Source: Rhodoferax sp.
Lineage (GTDB): Bacteria; Pseudomonadota; Gammaproteobacteria; Burkholderiales; Burkholderiaceae_C
Assembly: GCF_025354435.1 (NCBI RefSeq)
Contig: NZ_JANXMU010000025.1
Location: 1-64,000, forward strand
DNA length: 64,000 bases
Direction: 5' to 3'
The notes under the pieces were generated by a model, which was not told the origin of the DNA, did no database searches, and was given only the letters and a program-made list of their open reading frames with translations. Below, piece after piece: positions 40,412-51,935 of the stretch (the first letter of the stretch is position 1; each line of letters starts with the position of its first letter). Position numbers and translations under genes: made by a program.

Positions 40412-40995
40412 AAAAAACCGAATAAGAAGGCGAAGCCGGTTACCGCAATCAACCCACCGGTGGCCCGCACCAGCACCCGGCCCCACTGCCAGCGGATCAG
40501 CAAGCCCACCGCAATACCCGCCAGGTGCAACAGCCCGGTGGCCAGCACGAAACCCACCGCGTAGGTGATGGCATTGGCCGCGTGCGGCAATTCAGCGCCG
40601 TGGGCGTAGCCGTGGAAAATCGCAAAAATTGCCACCAGCACGCTGGCCACCCATAGCGGCGGCCGGGCTGCAGTCAACACCATGCCGCCCAACACGATGC
40701 CCGAGAAGGCGATGCCTTCTTCCACCCCTGGCATGGGCACGCCCAGCACGCCCAGGGCCCCGCCAAACGCCATGACCAACGGAAAGATCACCGGCAGCAG
40801 CCACATCGCCGGAGTGCCCAAAAATGCCCCCCAGATGCCCACCGCTACCATGGCCGCAATGTGGTCCAGCCCGCTCAAGGGGTGGATAAAGCCGCTGATG
40901 AAGCCGCCTACCGCGCCGACCTCCGAGTGCGCCTGGGCCAGGCAGGGGACGGCCAGAGCTAGCGCCAGCAGCAGGGTTTTGGGTAGCTTGGACAT
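40408..40995 (-). CDS. HupE/UreJ-family nickel/cobalt transporter
   Basis: This 195-residue membrane protein has a signal peptide (MSKLPKTLLLALALAVPCLA, QAHS) followed by the family signature FISGFIHPLSGLDHIAAMVA. A second His-rich segment, FAIFHGYAHGAELPHAAN, is also typical. Six membrane helices follow the cleaved leader. AGGA lies 7 bp before the ATG. It is first gene of a two-gene unit with a diverged paralogue. HupE permeases supply nickel for hydrogenase or urease, or cobalt; which metal is not clear here. Confidence 0.88.
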   Translation of the reverse strand: MSKLPKTLLLALALAVPCLAQAHSEVGAVGGFISGFIHPLSGLDHIAAMVAVGIWGAFLGTPAMWLLPVIFPLVMAFGGALGVLGVPMPGVEEGIAFSGIVLGGMVLTAARPPLWVASVLVAIFAIFHGYAHGAELPHAANAITYAVGFVLATGLLHLAGIAVGLLIRWQWGRVLVRATGGLIAVTGFAFLFGFL

Positions 40996-41156
40996 AAGAG
41001 CTTTCCTATAGGTGGTGGACGCTATACGCAGATCGGGGGCGGGTGGATTCAACTGATGGGCCATCCTGTCTTTTGAGGATGAATGGGTACAAGTTTGTCG
41101 CATAAATGCGCATACACCACGCATTCGTCTTACATTTTTTAACAGGAAGAGGGGTC

Positions 41157-41231
41157 ATGCAGCTGCACATGTGGGCATGGTCGGGCTTGGGGCTGCTGGC
41201 TCTAGTGGCGGTGGGCGGCGGTGGGTGTTAA
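41157..41231 (+). CDS. small hydrophobic ORF, 24 residues
   Basis: The ORF encodes MQLHMWAWSGLGLLALVAVG followed by GGGC, a short membrane-like peptide. AGGAAGAGG lies 5-13 bp before the ATG, a better ribosome-binding site than many genes here have. After the stop, another frame stays open for about 30 codons, so it may instead be the start of a decayed gene. No homologue is recognised. Confidence 0.3.
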   Translation: MQLHMWAWSGLGLLALVAVGGGGC

Positions 41232-41328
41232 CCAGCCCATCCGCAACCTGCAGCCCTACCTGCCCATGACCTGCGTGATGGCGAGGGTTGGCACCTTTCC
41301 CAGCCGGGTTTGAGCTTGCGCCTACAAT

Positions 41329-41395
41329 TGAAATGCTATTTATTTAGTAGCTATTGGCATAGGTAATACCTAGGCTGGCGCGCTATTTTTCATAA
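41329..41395 (-). repeat. degenerate intergenic repeat family 1 copy, reverse orientation
   Basis: GAAATGCTATTTATTTAGTA then GCTATTGGCATAGGTAATAC and GGCGCGCTATTTTTCAT. The left part is shared with the reverse copies at 14204 and 55241. AGGTAATACCT inside it is a small inverted repeat. Confidence 0.55.
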
Positions 41396-41618
41396 ATTTC
41401 TGTGCCTTGGTAACCTGCCGGTAACTTTTTGGGGCAGGCGTGCCGATTTCACTACAATCGCGCCATTCGAGTCTCCATTCGACCCCCACAAGTTTTCAAA
41501 CCATGCCCCGTTGCTTCCCAGAACAACCCCAACACCGTCGCACGGCAGGCATGGTCAGCGTCGCCCTTGGCCCAGGGCCATGGCGCGCAGACCCGGTTTT
41601 AACCTTCGGAGCCTTCCT

Positions 41619-44009
<2,391 letters not shown>

Positions 44010-44052
44010 GGCAGTTGCGGATGCGCCCCTGGGCCCAACTGGGCTAGGATCA

Positions 44053-44091
44053 AAAACCCCGTAGGCCCAGGCTTTCGGGGTTTTCTTTTTT
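44053..44091 (+). terminator. intrinsic terminator of ppsA
   Basis: AAAACCCCG, a 14-base loop region, CGGGGTTTT, then CTTTTTT. Located 44 bp after the ppsA stop. Confidence 0.88.
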
Positions 44092-44107
44092 ACGACTCCA
44101 ATCTACT

Positions 44108-46402
44108 GTGTTTGCCCCTCCCTCCGTCACCACGCCCACCTTCACTCGCCTGCGCACGGCTTTGCTGTTGCTGTGGGCGCTGCTGTCGTTTGGCGTGGTG
44201 TTTTTTGCGCGGGACCTGACCTGGGTGGTGGCGGGCTGGCCGCTGAATTACTGGTTTTGCGCCCAGGGCGTGGTGCTGTGCTACCTGCTGATCGTGGTGG
44301 TGTACGCCTGGCGGCGTCGCCATGACGGTGCGGATGCCGAGCCCGGCCAGGTGCTGCCGTCGCTGCGCCGCCTGCACCGCAACTTCGGGTTGTACGTGGT
44401 CTGCCTGCTGGCGTTTCTGGGGCTGATGGCCTGGGCCGAAAGCCGGGGCCTGTCGCGCTACTGGATCGGCGGCATCTTTTTGTTTGCCACGTTTGCGCTG
44501 TACGCCAGCATTGGCATTTACTGCCGTACCTCCGATCCCGCCGAGTATTACGTGGCCGGTCGGCGCATTCCTTCTATTTACAACGGCATGGCCACCGCTG
44601 CCGACTGGATGAGTGCGGCATCTTTCATCAGCCTGGCCGGGGGCTTGTACCTGAACGGATTCTCCAGCGCCAACGGCCAGCCGGGCGGCCTGGCCTACAT
44701 CATGGGCTGGACGGGAGGCTTTTGCCTGGTGGGGCTGCTGATTGCACCGCGCCTGCGCCGCATGCAGCTCTACACCGTGCCCGACTTCTTTGGCGTGCGC
44801 TATGGCGGGCGCTGGCCGCGCTGGATTGCCGCCGGGGCGGCGGTGCTGTGCTCGTTTACCTATGTGGTGGCCCAGATTTACGCCGTGGGGTTGATCACCT
44901 CGCGCCTGACCGGGGTGCAGTTCGAGATTGGCATCTTGCTGGGGCTGGGTGGTGTGCTGGTGTGCTCATTTTTGGGTGGCATGCGGGCGGTGACCTGGAC
45001 CCAGGTGGCGCAGTACGTGATTTTGATCCTGGCGTTTTTGATTCCGGTGTCGTGGCTGGCGTACAAACAGCTGGGCAACCCGTTGGCCCCGCTGGTGTAC
45101 GGTCAGCAGTTGCCGAAAATCGCAGCGCTGGAAAAGCAGCTTAGCGAATCGCCTTCTGAACGTGAAGTACTGGCCATCTACGCCCAGCGAGGAGCCCATT
45201 ACGGCAACATGCTGGAAGACGTGCCCCGCACCCTGGTGTTGGAGCGCGCCGCTGCGCAGGCCCGGCTGCGCCAGCTGCAGGCCGAGCGGGCTGACCCGTC
45301 TCTGGTGCGCAAGGCCGGGCGCGATCTGGCCGCTTTGCCCAAAGACGAGGCCACCGCGCGTGAACTCTGGAGCCACGCCCGGCAAGACAACCTGGAGCGC
45401 GCCCGGCCGCTGGCGGGCATGACACCCCACGCTCAGGTCTTTAATGGCAACCCGGAGGGCACAGCCGCCGAGCGCGAGAGTTTTAACAGCTCGCGGCTGA
45501 ATTTTCTGGCCCTGATTTTTTGCCTGATGACCGGCACGGCTGCGTTGCCGCATTTACTGACGCGCTACTACACCACGTCCTCGGTGGCCGAGGCGCGCAG
45601 CTCGGTAGCTTGGTCGCTGTTTTTTATCGCGCTGCTGTACCTGGCCGCGCCCGCGTTGGCGGTACTGGTGAAGTTTGAGGTGATGAGCCAGTTGGTCGGC
45701 CAAAGCTTTGACACCTTGCCCACCTGGATCGCGCAGTGGGCGCAGGTGGACCCGTCGCTGCTACAGGTGACCGATGTGAATGGCGACCATATTTTGCAGT
45801 TTGCCGAGTTGCGGCTGGGGGCCGACCTGGTGATGCTGGCCACCCCCGAGCTGGGCGGTTTGCCCTATGTCGTGTCGGGGCTGGTGGCGGCGGGGGGCTT
45901 GGCGGCGGCCTTGTCCACGGCGGACGGCCTGCTGCTGACCATGGGCAACGCGTTAGCCCATGACCTGTACTTTCGCGGTGCGCGGGACAAGTCCGCCCCG
46001 TCCGACCCGATGGTGCGGGTGCTGTTGTCCAAATTCGCGCTGCTGTTACTGGCATTGGCGGCGGCCTATGTGGCGGCGCAAAAGCCTGCCGACATTCTGG
46101 CGCTGGTGTCGGCCTCGTTCTCGCTGGCGGCGGCAGCGTTTTTCCCGGCCATGGTGGCGGGCCTGTTCTGGCAGCGCACCACACGCCGCGCCGCCGTGGC
46201 GGGCATGCTGACCGGGCTGGGCGTGACGCTGTGGTACATGCTGGCCAATGTGCCCATGGTGCGCGGCTGGCTGGGCTGGGGCGGATCGGGCCTGTGGTGG
46301 GGCATCCAGCCGATTTCGGCCGGGGTGTTTGGCCTGCCTGCCGGGGCCTTGGTGGTCTGGCTGGTGAGCCTTTTAGCGCCCCAGCCAGAACGCGGGCTAT
46401 AA
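44108..46402 (+). CDS. sodium:solute symporter with fused DUF4212 small-subunit domain
   Basis: The 764-residue protein belongs to the SSS superfamily, VC_2705/ActP-like branch. Residues about 15-70 ([38 protein letters not shown]) match DUF4212, normally a separate small subunit encoded beside the large one. The large part starts around residue 100 with SYYVAGR-like [27 protein letters not shown] helical insertion of about 130 residues lies near 340-460. A calcium-loop-like [13 protein letters not shown] precedes [21 protein letters not shown] carboxylate such as acetate is the likely substrate. The start is GTG without a clear ribosome-binding site, directly after the ppsA terminator. Confidence 0.86.
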   Translation: MFAPPSVTTPTFTRLRTALLLLWALLSFGVVFFARDLTWVVAGWPLNYWFCAQGVVLCYLLIVVVYAWRRRHDGADAEPGQVLPSLRRLHRNFGLYVVCLLAFLGLMAWAESRGLSRYWIGGIFLFATFALYASIGIYCRTSDPAEYYVAGRRIPSIYNGMATAADWMSAASFISLAGGLYLNGFSSANGQPGGLAYIMGWTGGFCLVGLLIAPRLRRMQLYTVPDFFGVRYGGRWPRWIAAGAAVLCSFTYVVAQIYAVGLITSRLTGVQFEIGILLGLGGVLVCSFLGGMRAVTWTQVAQYVILILAFLIPVSWLAYKQLGNPLAPLVYGQQLPKIAALEKQLSESPSEREVLAIYAQRGAHYGNMLEDVPRTLVLERAAAQARLRQLQAERADPSLVRKAGRDLAALPKDEATARELWSHARQDNLERARPLAGMTPHAQVFNGNPEGTAAERESFNSSRLNFLALIFCLMTGTAALPHLLTRYYTTSSVAEARSSVAWSLFFIALLYLAAPALAVLVKFEVMSQLVGQSFDTLPTWIAQWAQVDPSLLQVTDVNGDHILQFAELRLGADLVMLATPELGGLPYVVSGLVAAGGLAAALSTADGLLLTMGNALAHDLYFRGARDKSAPSDPMVRVLLSKFALLLLALAAAYVAAQKPADILALVSASFSLAAAAFFPAMVAGLFWQRTTRRAAVAGMLTGLGVTLWYMLANVPMVRGWLGWGGSGLWWGIQPISAGVFGLPAGALVVWLVSLLAPQPERGL

Positions 46403-46469
46403 TCGCAGGCTTTGCCCTTGCTACACCACTACAGACGCAGTGGGTGGCTTCACATCCTTAAGGAGAAAT

Positions 46470-46838
46470 ATGCGTCATTACGAAATCATTTTGATGATCC
46501 ACCCGGATCAGAGCGAACAGGTTCCAGCCATGCTGGAGCGCTACAAAGGCATGATCGTTGCCGGTGGCGGCAAGATCCACCGCGTGGAAGACTGGGGCCG
46601 CCGTCAACTGGTGTACCTGATCAACAAGCTGGCCAAGGCCCACTACCTGTGCGTCAACATCGAAGCCGACCAAGCCATCATGGCTGAACTGGAACACGCG
46701 TTCAAGTTCAACGATGCTGTGCTGCGCCACCTGACCGTGGTGATGAAGAAGGCTGAAACCGGCCCTTCGTCGATGATGAAGACCGTCGAACGCGAAGAAG
46801 CGCGCAAGACCCAGCAAGCCGAGTACGCAGCCCACTAA
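46470..46838 (+). CDS. rpsF: 30S ribosomal protein S6
   Basis: This 122-residue protein begins [20 protein letters not shown] and contains [20 protein letters not shown], the S6 signature. It binds 16S rRNA with S18 in the platform of the small subunit. TAAGGAGAAAT precedes the ATG. The C-terminal extension is charged and lacks poly-Glu. It is first gene of the operon rpsF-priB-rpsR-rplI. Confidence 0.97.
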   Translation: MRHYEIILMIHPDQSEQVPAMLERYKGMIVAGGGKIHRVEDWGRRQLVYLINKLAKAHYLCVNIEADQAIMAELEHAFKFNDAVLRHLTVVMKKAETGPSSMMKTVEREEARKTQQAEYAAH

Positions 46839-46869
46839 GGTGGCTTGCTGAACGGAGTTCCCACACGGA

Positions 46870-47157
46870 GTGAACCACGTTGTTTTGACGGCCTGTCTTG
46901 CAGAAGTTAAAAACCTGCGCTACACGCCCGCCGGACTGCCCGCCCTGGATATGGTGCTCGAACACGAGTCCAGTCTGGAACAAGCAGGCCACATCAGGCA
47001 GATCAAAGCAGCCGTAAAGGCAATAGCCTTTGGCGCAATCGCCGAGCGAATCCAGCAGCAGCCCTTGGGCAGCGTCTGGCAATTCACCGGTTTTTTAGCC
47101 TCCCCCCGACTGGGCAAGAACCCCGTACTTCATATTCAAGATTTTCAAACAGATTAA
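46870..47157 (+). CDS. priB: primosomal replication protein N (PriB)
   Basis: This 95-residue OB-fold protein binds single-stranded DNA and stimulates PriA helicase during restart of stalled replication forks. [20 protein letters not shown] is the N-terminal strand region, and [20 protein letters not shown] the C-terminal part. The start is GTG, overlapping a GGAG-like signal. It sits between rpsF and rpsR, the normal place of priB in Beta- and Gammaproteobacteria. Confidence 0.94.
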   Translation: MNHVVLTACLAEVKNLRYTPAGLPALDMVLEHESSLEQAGHIRQIKAAVKAIAFGAIAERIQQQPLGSVWQFTGFLASPRLGKNPVLHIQDFQTD

Positions 47158-47171
47158 ATCAGGAGTCCATC

Positions 47172-47456
47172 ATGGCCGGACCAAAACGTTTCAATAACAA
47201 AGACAAGCGTCCCAAGCGCAATACCCAGTCCCTGCTGTTCAAGCGCAAGCGCTTTTGCCGCTTCACCGTGACCGGTGTTGAACAGATCGACTACAAAGAC
47301 ATCGACACGCTGCGCGATTTCATCGCTGAAAACGGCAAGATCATCCCCGCACGCCTGACCGGCACGCGCGCGATTTTCCAGCGCCAGCTCAACACCGCTA
47401 TTAAGCGTGCGCGTTTCCTCGCCATGCTGCCGTACAGCGACCAGCACCGCATCTAA
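47172..47456 (+). CDS. rpsR: 30S ribosomal protein S18
   Basis: The 94-residue basic protein has the S18 core [20 protein letters not shown] and [20 protein letters not shown]. The N-terminus [17 protein letters not shown] is normal, with one Cys left of a former zinc motif. AGGAG precedes the ATG. Forms the S6-S18 heterodimer with the rpsF product. Confidence 0.97.
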   Translation: MAGPKRFNNKDKRPKRNTQSLLFKRKRFCRFTVTGVEQIDYKDIDTLRDFIAENGKIIPARLTGTRAIFQRQLNTAIKRARFLAMLPYSDQHRI

Positions 47457-47468
47457 GGAAGTACGAAC

Positions 47469-47921
47469 ATGCAAATCATCCTGCTCGACAAGGTTTTGAA
47501 CCTTGGCAACCTCGGCGACATCGTCAAGGTCAAAGACGGCTACGCCCGTAACTTCTTGATCCCAACCGGTCGTGCACGCCGTGCTACCGAAAAGGCCAAG
47601 CAAGAATTCGAAGCCAAGCGCGTCGAACTCGAAAAAGCCGCTGCTGCCAAGCTGGGCGCGTCGCAAGTCATGGGCGAAAAGCTCGCTGGCTCGACCATCA
47701 AGCTGACGCAAAAAGCCGGTGTGGACGGCCGCCTGTTTGGTTCCGTGACCAACGCCGACATTGCAGAAGAACTGAGCAAGCAAGGCTACAAAGTCACCAA
47801 AGCCCAGATCCGCCTGCCTAACGGCATGATCAAAACCACCGGCGACAACACTGTCTCCGTGGCTTTGCACACCGACGTGGTCGTTGAGATCACCGTGGCT
47901 GTGTACGGCGAAACCGCTTAA
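47469..47921 (+). CDS. rplI: 50S ribosomal protein L9
   Basis: This 150-residue protein starts [20 protein letters not shown] and contains [20 protein letters not shown], the N-terminal rRNA-binding domain. A long connecting helix ([20 protein letters not shown]) and a C-terminal domain follow. Last gene of the ribosomal operon, followed by a strong intrinsic terminator. Confidence 0.97.
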   Translation: MQIILLDKVLNLGNLGDIVKVKDGYARNFLIPTGRARRATEKAKQEFEAKRVELEKAAAAKLGASQVMGEKLAGSTIKLTQKAGVDGRLFGSVTNADIAEELSKQGYKVTKAQIRLPNGMIKTTGDNTVSVALHTDVVVEITVAVYGETA

Positions 47922-47941
47922 TTAGCGTTTCTCCGCAAGAG

Positions 47942-47972
47942 GCCGCCAGGGTGCAAACCCTGGCGGCTTTTT
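47942..47972 (+). terminator. intrinsic terminator of the rpsF-rplI operon
   Basis: GCCGCCAGGG-TGCAAA-CCCTGGCGGC followed by TTTTT, a perfect 10-bp stem. Confidence 0.93.
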
Positions 47973-48096
47973 ACATTGGGCCGCGGGGTTATACCGGGTT
48001 GTCCCGGACTTATCCACGCTTTGCCCCCAGACTTGTGCCTCGACCTTGCCGGGTCCGCCGCGTAGCATCCAGCATCACCCTAGGAACCCACTCCCC

Positions 48097-49515
48097 ATGT
48101 CTGCCGTTTTCCCCGCTCTGGACGATTCCTATGGCCAGGACCGCCAAATTGCGCAGCTGCGCATCCCGCCGCATTCCATCGAGGCCGAATCCAGCGTGCT
48201 GGGCGGCCTGCTGCTGGACAACAACGCATGGGACCGCGTGGGCGACCTGCTCAAGGACGATGACTTCTACCGTTACGAGCACCGGTTGATCTTTGCTGCC
48301 GTGCGCGAGCTGGTCAACGCCAGCAAGCCGGCGGATGTGATCACCGTGTTCGAGCGGCTGCAAAGCATTGGCAAGTCGGAGGAAGTGGGCGGCCTGGCCT
48401 ACCTGAACTCGCTGGCCCAGTACGTGCCCAGTGCCAGCAACATCCGCCGCTACGCCGAAATCGTGCGCGAGCGCGGCATTCTGCGCAAGCTGGTCACCGC
48501 CAGCGACGAGATCGCCACCAACGCCTTCAACACCCAGGGCCGCCCGGTCGACAAGATACTCGACGAGGCCGAGCAAAAAATCTTCAACATCGGCGAGGAG
48601 GGCGCGCGCAACAGGCAGGGCTTCCAAGCCATGGAAACCCTGGTGGTGGACTTGCTGGACCGCGTCCAGGAGATGGCCGACAACCAGAACGATGTGACCG
48701 GCGTGCCCACCGGCTTCTACGACCTGGACCGCATGACCTCGGGCCTGCAGCCCGGTGACATGATCGTGCTGGCCGCCCGCCCGTCCATGGGCAAGACAGC
48801 TTTCGCCATCAACATCGCCGAGCATGTTGCCCTCAAGGAGGGTCTGCCGGTGGCGGTGTTCTCCATGGAAATGGGGGCATCGCAGCTGGCGATTCGTATC
48901 GTGGGCTCCATCGGCCGCATCGACCAGGGCCATCTGCGTACCGGCAACCTCACCGACGACGAATGGCCGCGCTTGGCCGAAGCGGTGGAAAAGCTGCGTA
49001 CCGTGTCGCTGCACATCGACGAAAGCCCCGGCCTGACCCCCAGCGAGCTGCGCGCCAATGCCCGCCGCCTGGCGCGCCAGTGCGGCAAGCTGGGCCTGAT
49101 CGTGGTCGATTACCTGCAACTGATGAGTGGCTCGGGCAGCGGCGGCAATGGCGACAACCGCGCCACCGAGCTGGGCGAAATCTCCCGGGGTTTGAAAATG
49201 CTGGCCCGCGAGCTGCAATGCCCGGTGATTGCTCTGTCGCAGCTCAACCGCAGCGTCGAGCAGCGGCCCGACAAGCGCCCCATGATGAGCGATTTACGCG
49301 AGTCTGGCGCCATCGAGCAAGATGCCGACATCATCATGTTCATCTACCGCGACGAGTACTACACCAAGGACGCGTGCAAGGAACCCGGCGTGGCCGAAAT
49401 CATCATCGCCAAGCAGCGGAACGGCCCCACCGGCACGGTCAAGCTGGCCTTCCTGCGCAACATCACCAAATTCGAAAGCCTGGCCAGTGGCTACGGCAGT
49501 GGAGGGGATTACTGA
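48097..49515 (+). CDS. dnaB: replicative DNA helicase
   Basis: This 472-residue hexameric 5'-3' helicase drives the replication fork. The N-terminal DnaG-interacting domain begins IAQLRIPPHSIEAESSVLGG. The RecA-like domain has Walker A (AARPSMGKTAFAINIAEH), Walker B (LIVVDYLQLM) and the arginine-finger region near RDEYY. SDLRESGAIEQDADIIMFIY is the classic DnaB segment. No intein is present. The start is the ATG at MSAVFPALDDSY, 17 codons inside the longest frame. It follows the ribosomal operon terminator and so has its own promoter. Confidence 0.97.
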   Translation: MSAVFPALDDSYGQDRQIAQLRIPPHSIEAESSVLGGLLLDNNAWDRVGDLLKDDDFYRYEHRLIFAAVRELVNASKPADVITVFERLQSIGKSEEVGGLAYLNSLAQYVPSASNIRRYAEIVRERGILRKLVTASDEIATNAFNTQGRPVDKILDEAEQKIFNIGEEGARNRQGFQAMETLVVDLLDRVQEMADNQNDVTGVPTGFYDLDRMTSGLQPGDMIVLAARPSMGKTAFAINIAEHVALKEGLPVAVFSMEMGASQLAIRIVGSIGRIDQGHLRTGNLTDDEWPRLAEAVEKLRTVSLHIDESPGLTPSELRANARRLARQCGKLGLIVVDYLQLMSGSGSGGNGDNRATELGEISRGLKMLARELQCPVIALSQLNRSVEQRPDKRPMMSDLRESGAIEQDADIIMFIYRDEYYTKDACKEPGVAEIIIAKQRNGPTGTVKLAFLRNITKFESLASGYGSGGDY

Positions 49516-49517
49516 AA

Positions 49518-50456
49518 ATGGATCGCTCTGATATTGATAGCGCCTTGCGTAGATTGGATATGCGTCAGGGCCACTTTTTACGTAAAACCCCGCTGTGGAA
49601 GCTGTCGGGCGCGGATGTGGGTGTGGACTGCGCTGAAGTCTGGCTCAAGCTGGAACACCTGCAGGTGGGCGGCAGCTTCAAGGCCCGCGGCATGATGAAC
49701 CGGCTGCTGGCGAACACGATTCCTGCGTCGGGTGTGGTGATCGCCTCGGGTGGCAACGCGGGCATCGCCACTGCCGCAGCAGCCCAGGCTTTGGGCGTGC
49801 GCTGCGAGGTGTTTGTGCCCACCTCGTCGCCCGAAGCCAAGCGGGCTCGCCTGCGCGACCTGGGTGCCGAGGTGGTCGTCACCGGTGCGGCGTATGCACA
49901 GGCCTTCGAAGCCTGCATGGCCCGCCAGCAAGCCACCGGCGCGCTGCTGACCCACGCCTACGACCAGCCCGAAGTGCTGGCGGGCGCGGGCACCTTGGCC
50001 GCCGAGATCGAAGCCCAGGACGGTGTGCCAGACAGCGTGCTAGTCAGCGTGGGCGGTGGCGGCTTGATCGGTGGCATCGCCGCCTGGTTCGAGCAGCGCA
50101 GCCGCGTCGTGGCGTTGGAGCCCGAGCGCGCGCCCACCTTGCACAGCGCCCGCCAGGCCGGGGAGCCGGTAGATGTGGCTGTGGGTGGCATCGCCGCCGA
50201 CTCGCTGGGGGCCAAGCGCATCGGCCAGCTCGGCTGGGAGGTCACCCAGCGCCACGTCCAAGACGCCCTGTTGCTGAGCGACGAGGCCATTCTTGCTGCC
50301 CAGCGCTGGCTGTGGAAAGAGCTGCGGCTGGCGGTGGAACCCGGTGCGGCCCTGGGACTGGCAGCCCTGCAAACCGGCGCGTACCGGCCCCGTGCCGACG
50401 AGAAAGTCGCCTTGATTTTGTGCGGCGGCAACGTTGATCCGGCCACTTTGACCTGA
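49518..50456 (+). CDS. threonine/serine dehydratase-like PLP enzyme
   Basis: The 312-residue fold-type II PLP enzyme is close to threonine dehydratases and serine racemase. The pyridoxal Lys is in GGSFKARGMMN, the Asn/Gly substrate loop in IASGGNAGIATAAAAQALG, and the phosphate-binding glycine loop in VSVGGGGLIGGIA. It lacks the C-terminal ACT domain of IlvA, so it is probably a catabolic or promiscuous deaminase. It begins 2 bp after the dnaB stop. A much longer frame running back through dnaB is a shadow. Confidence 0.88.
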   Translation: MDRSDIDSALRRLDMRQGHFLRKTPLWKLSGADVGVDCAEVWLKLEHLQVGGSFKARGMMNRLLANTIPASGVVIASGGNAGIATAAAAQALGVRCEVFVPTSSPEAKRARLRDLGAEVVVTGAAYAQAFEACMARQQATGALLTHAYDQPEVLAGAGTLAAEIEAQDGVPDSVLVSVGGGGLIGGIAAWFEQRSRVVALEPERAPTLHSARQAGEPVDVAVGGIAADSLGAKRIGQLGWEVTQRHVQDALLLSDEAILAAQRWLWKELRLAVEPGAALGLAALQTGAYRPRADEKVALILCGGNVDPATLT

Positions 50457-50462
50457 ATTTAG

Positions 50463-51791
<1,329 letters not shown>

Positions 51792-51810
51792 AAGCCGCGT
51801 TTTGGCCTGC

Positions 51811-51816
51811 TAGAAT
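51811..51816 (+). promoter_or_regulatory. -10 box of the tRNA-Ser gene
   Basis: TAGAAT lies 25 bp upstream of the tRNA, followed by a GC-rich discriminator region (AGCGGGCG) as expected for a stringently controlled stable RNA promoter. The -35 box is not clear. Confidence 0.5.
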
Positions 51817-51840
51817 AGCGGGCGTTGCCTAACCGCAATT

Positions 51841-51928
51841 GGAAGAGTGGCAGAGTGGCCGAATGTACCTGACTCGAAATCAGGCGTACCGCAAGGTACC
51901 GTGGGTTCGAATCCCACCTCTTCCTCCA
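51841..51928 (+). tRNA. tRNA-Ser(CGA), reads UCG
   Basis: The cloverleaf is complete: acceptor GGAAGAG/CTCTTCC, D arm, anticodon stem CCTGA/TCAGG with loop CTCGAAA (anticodon CGA), a long variable arm CGTACC-GCAA-GGTACC typical of type II tRNAs, T arm GTGGG-TTCGAAT-CCCAC, and an encoded CCA. The base before CCA is T rather than the G seen in most bacterial serine tRNAs. Confidence 0.96.
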
Positions 51929-51935
51929 AGTATTT

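Larger units (their letters stand above)
40996..41618. other. 623-bp gap: a small ORF, a reversed family 1 repeat and the ppsA leader
   Basis: The gap holds a 24-codon ORF with a good ribosome-binding site (41157), a reverse family 1 repeat copy (about 41329-41395), then the promoter and leader region of ppsA. No RNA gene or riboswitch is recognised. Confidence 0.55.

Noticed and set aside
48963-50456. A 497-codon version of the threonine dehydratase-like gene reaching back through dnaB
   Set aside because: The extra part lies out of frame over a conserved dnaB and shows no domain; the ATG right after the dnaB stop gives a normal-length enzyme.
51841-51928. tRNA-Ser as an integration site for a genomic island
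   Set aside because: No integrase follows and no repeat of the tRNA 3' end was found downstream; the next gene is an ordinary exporter.
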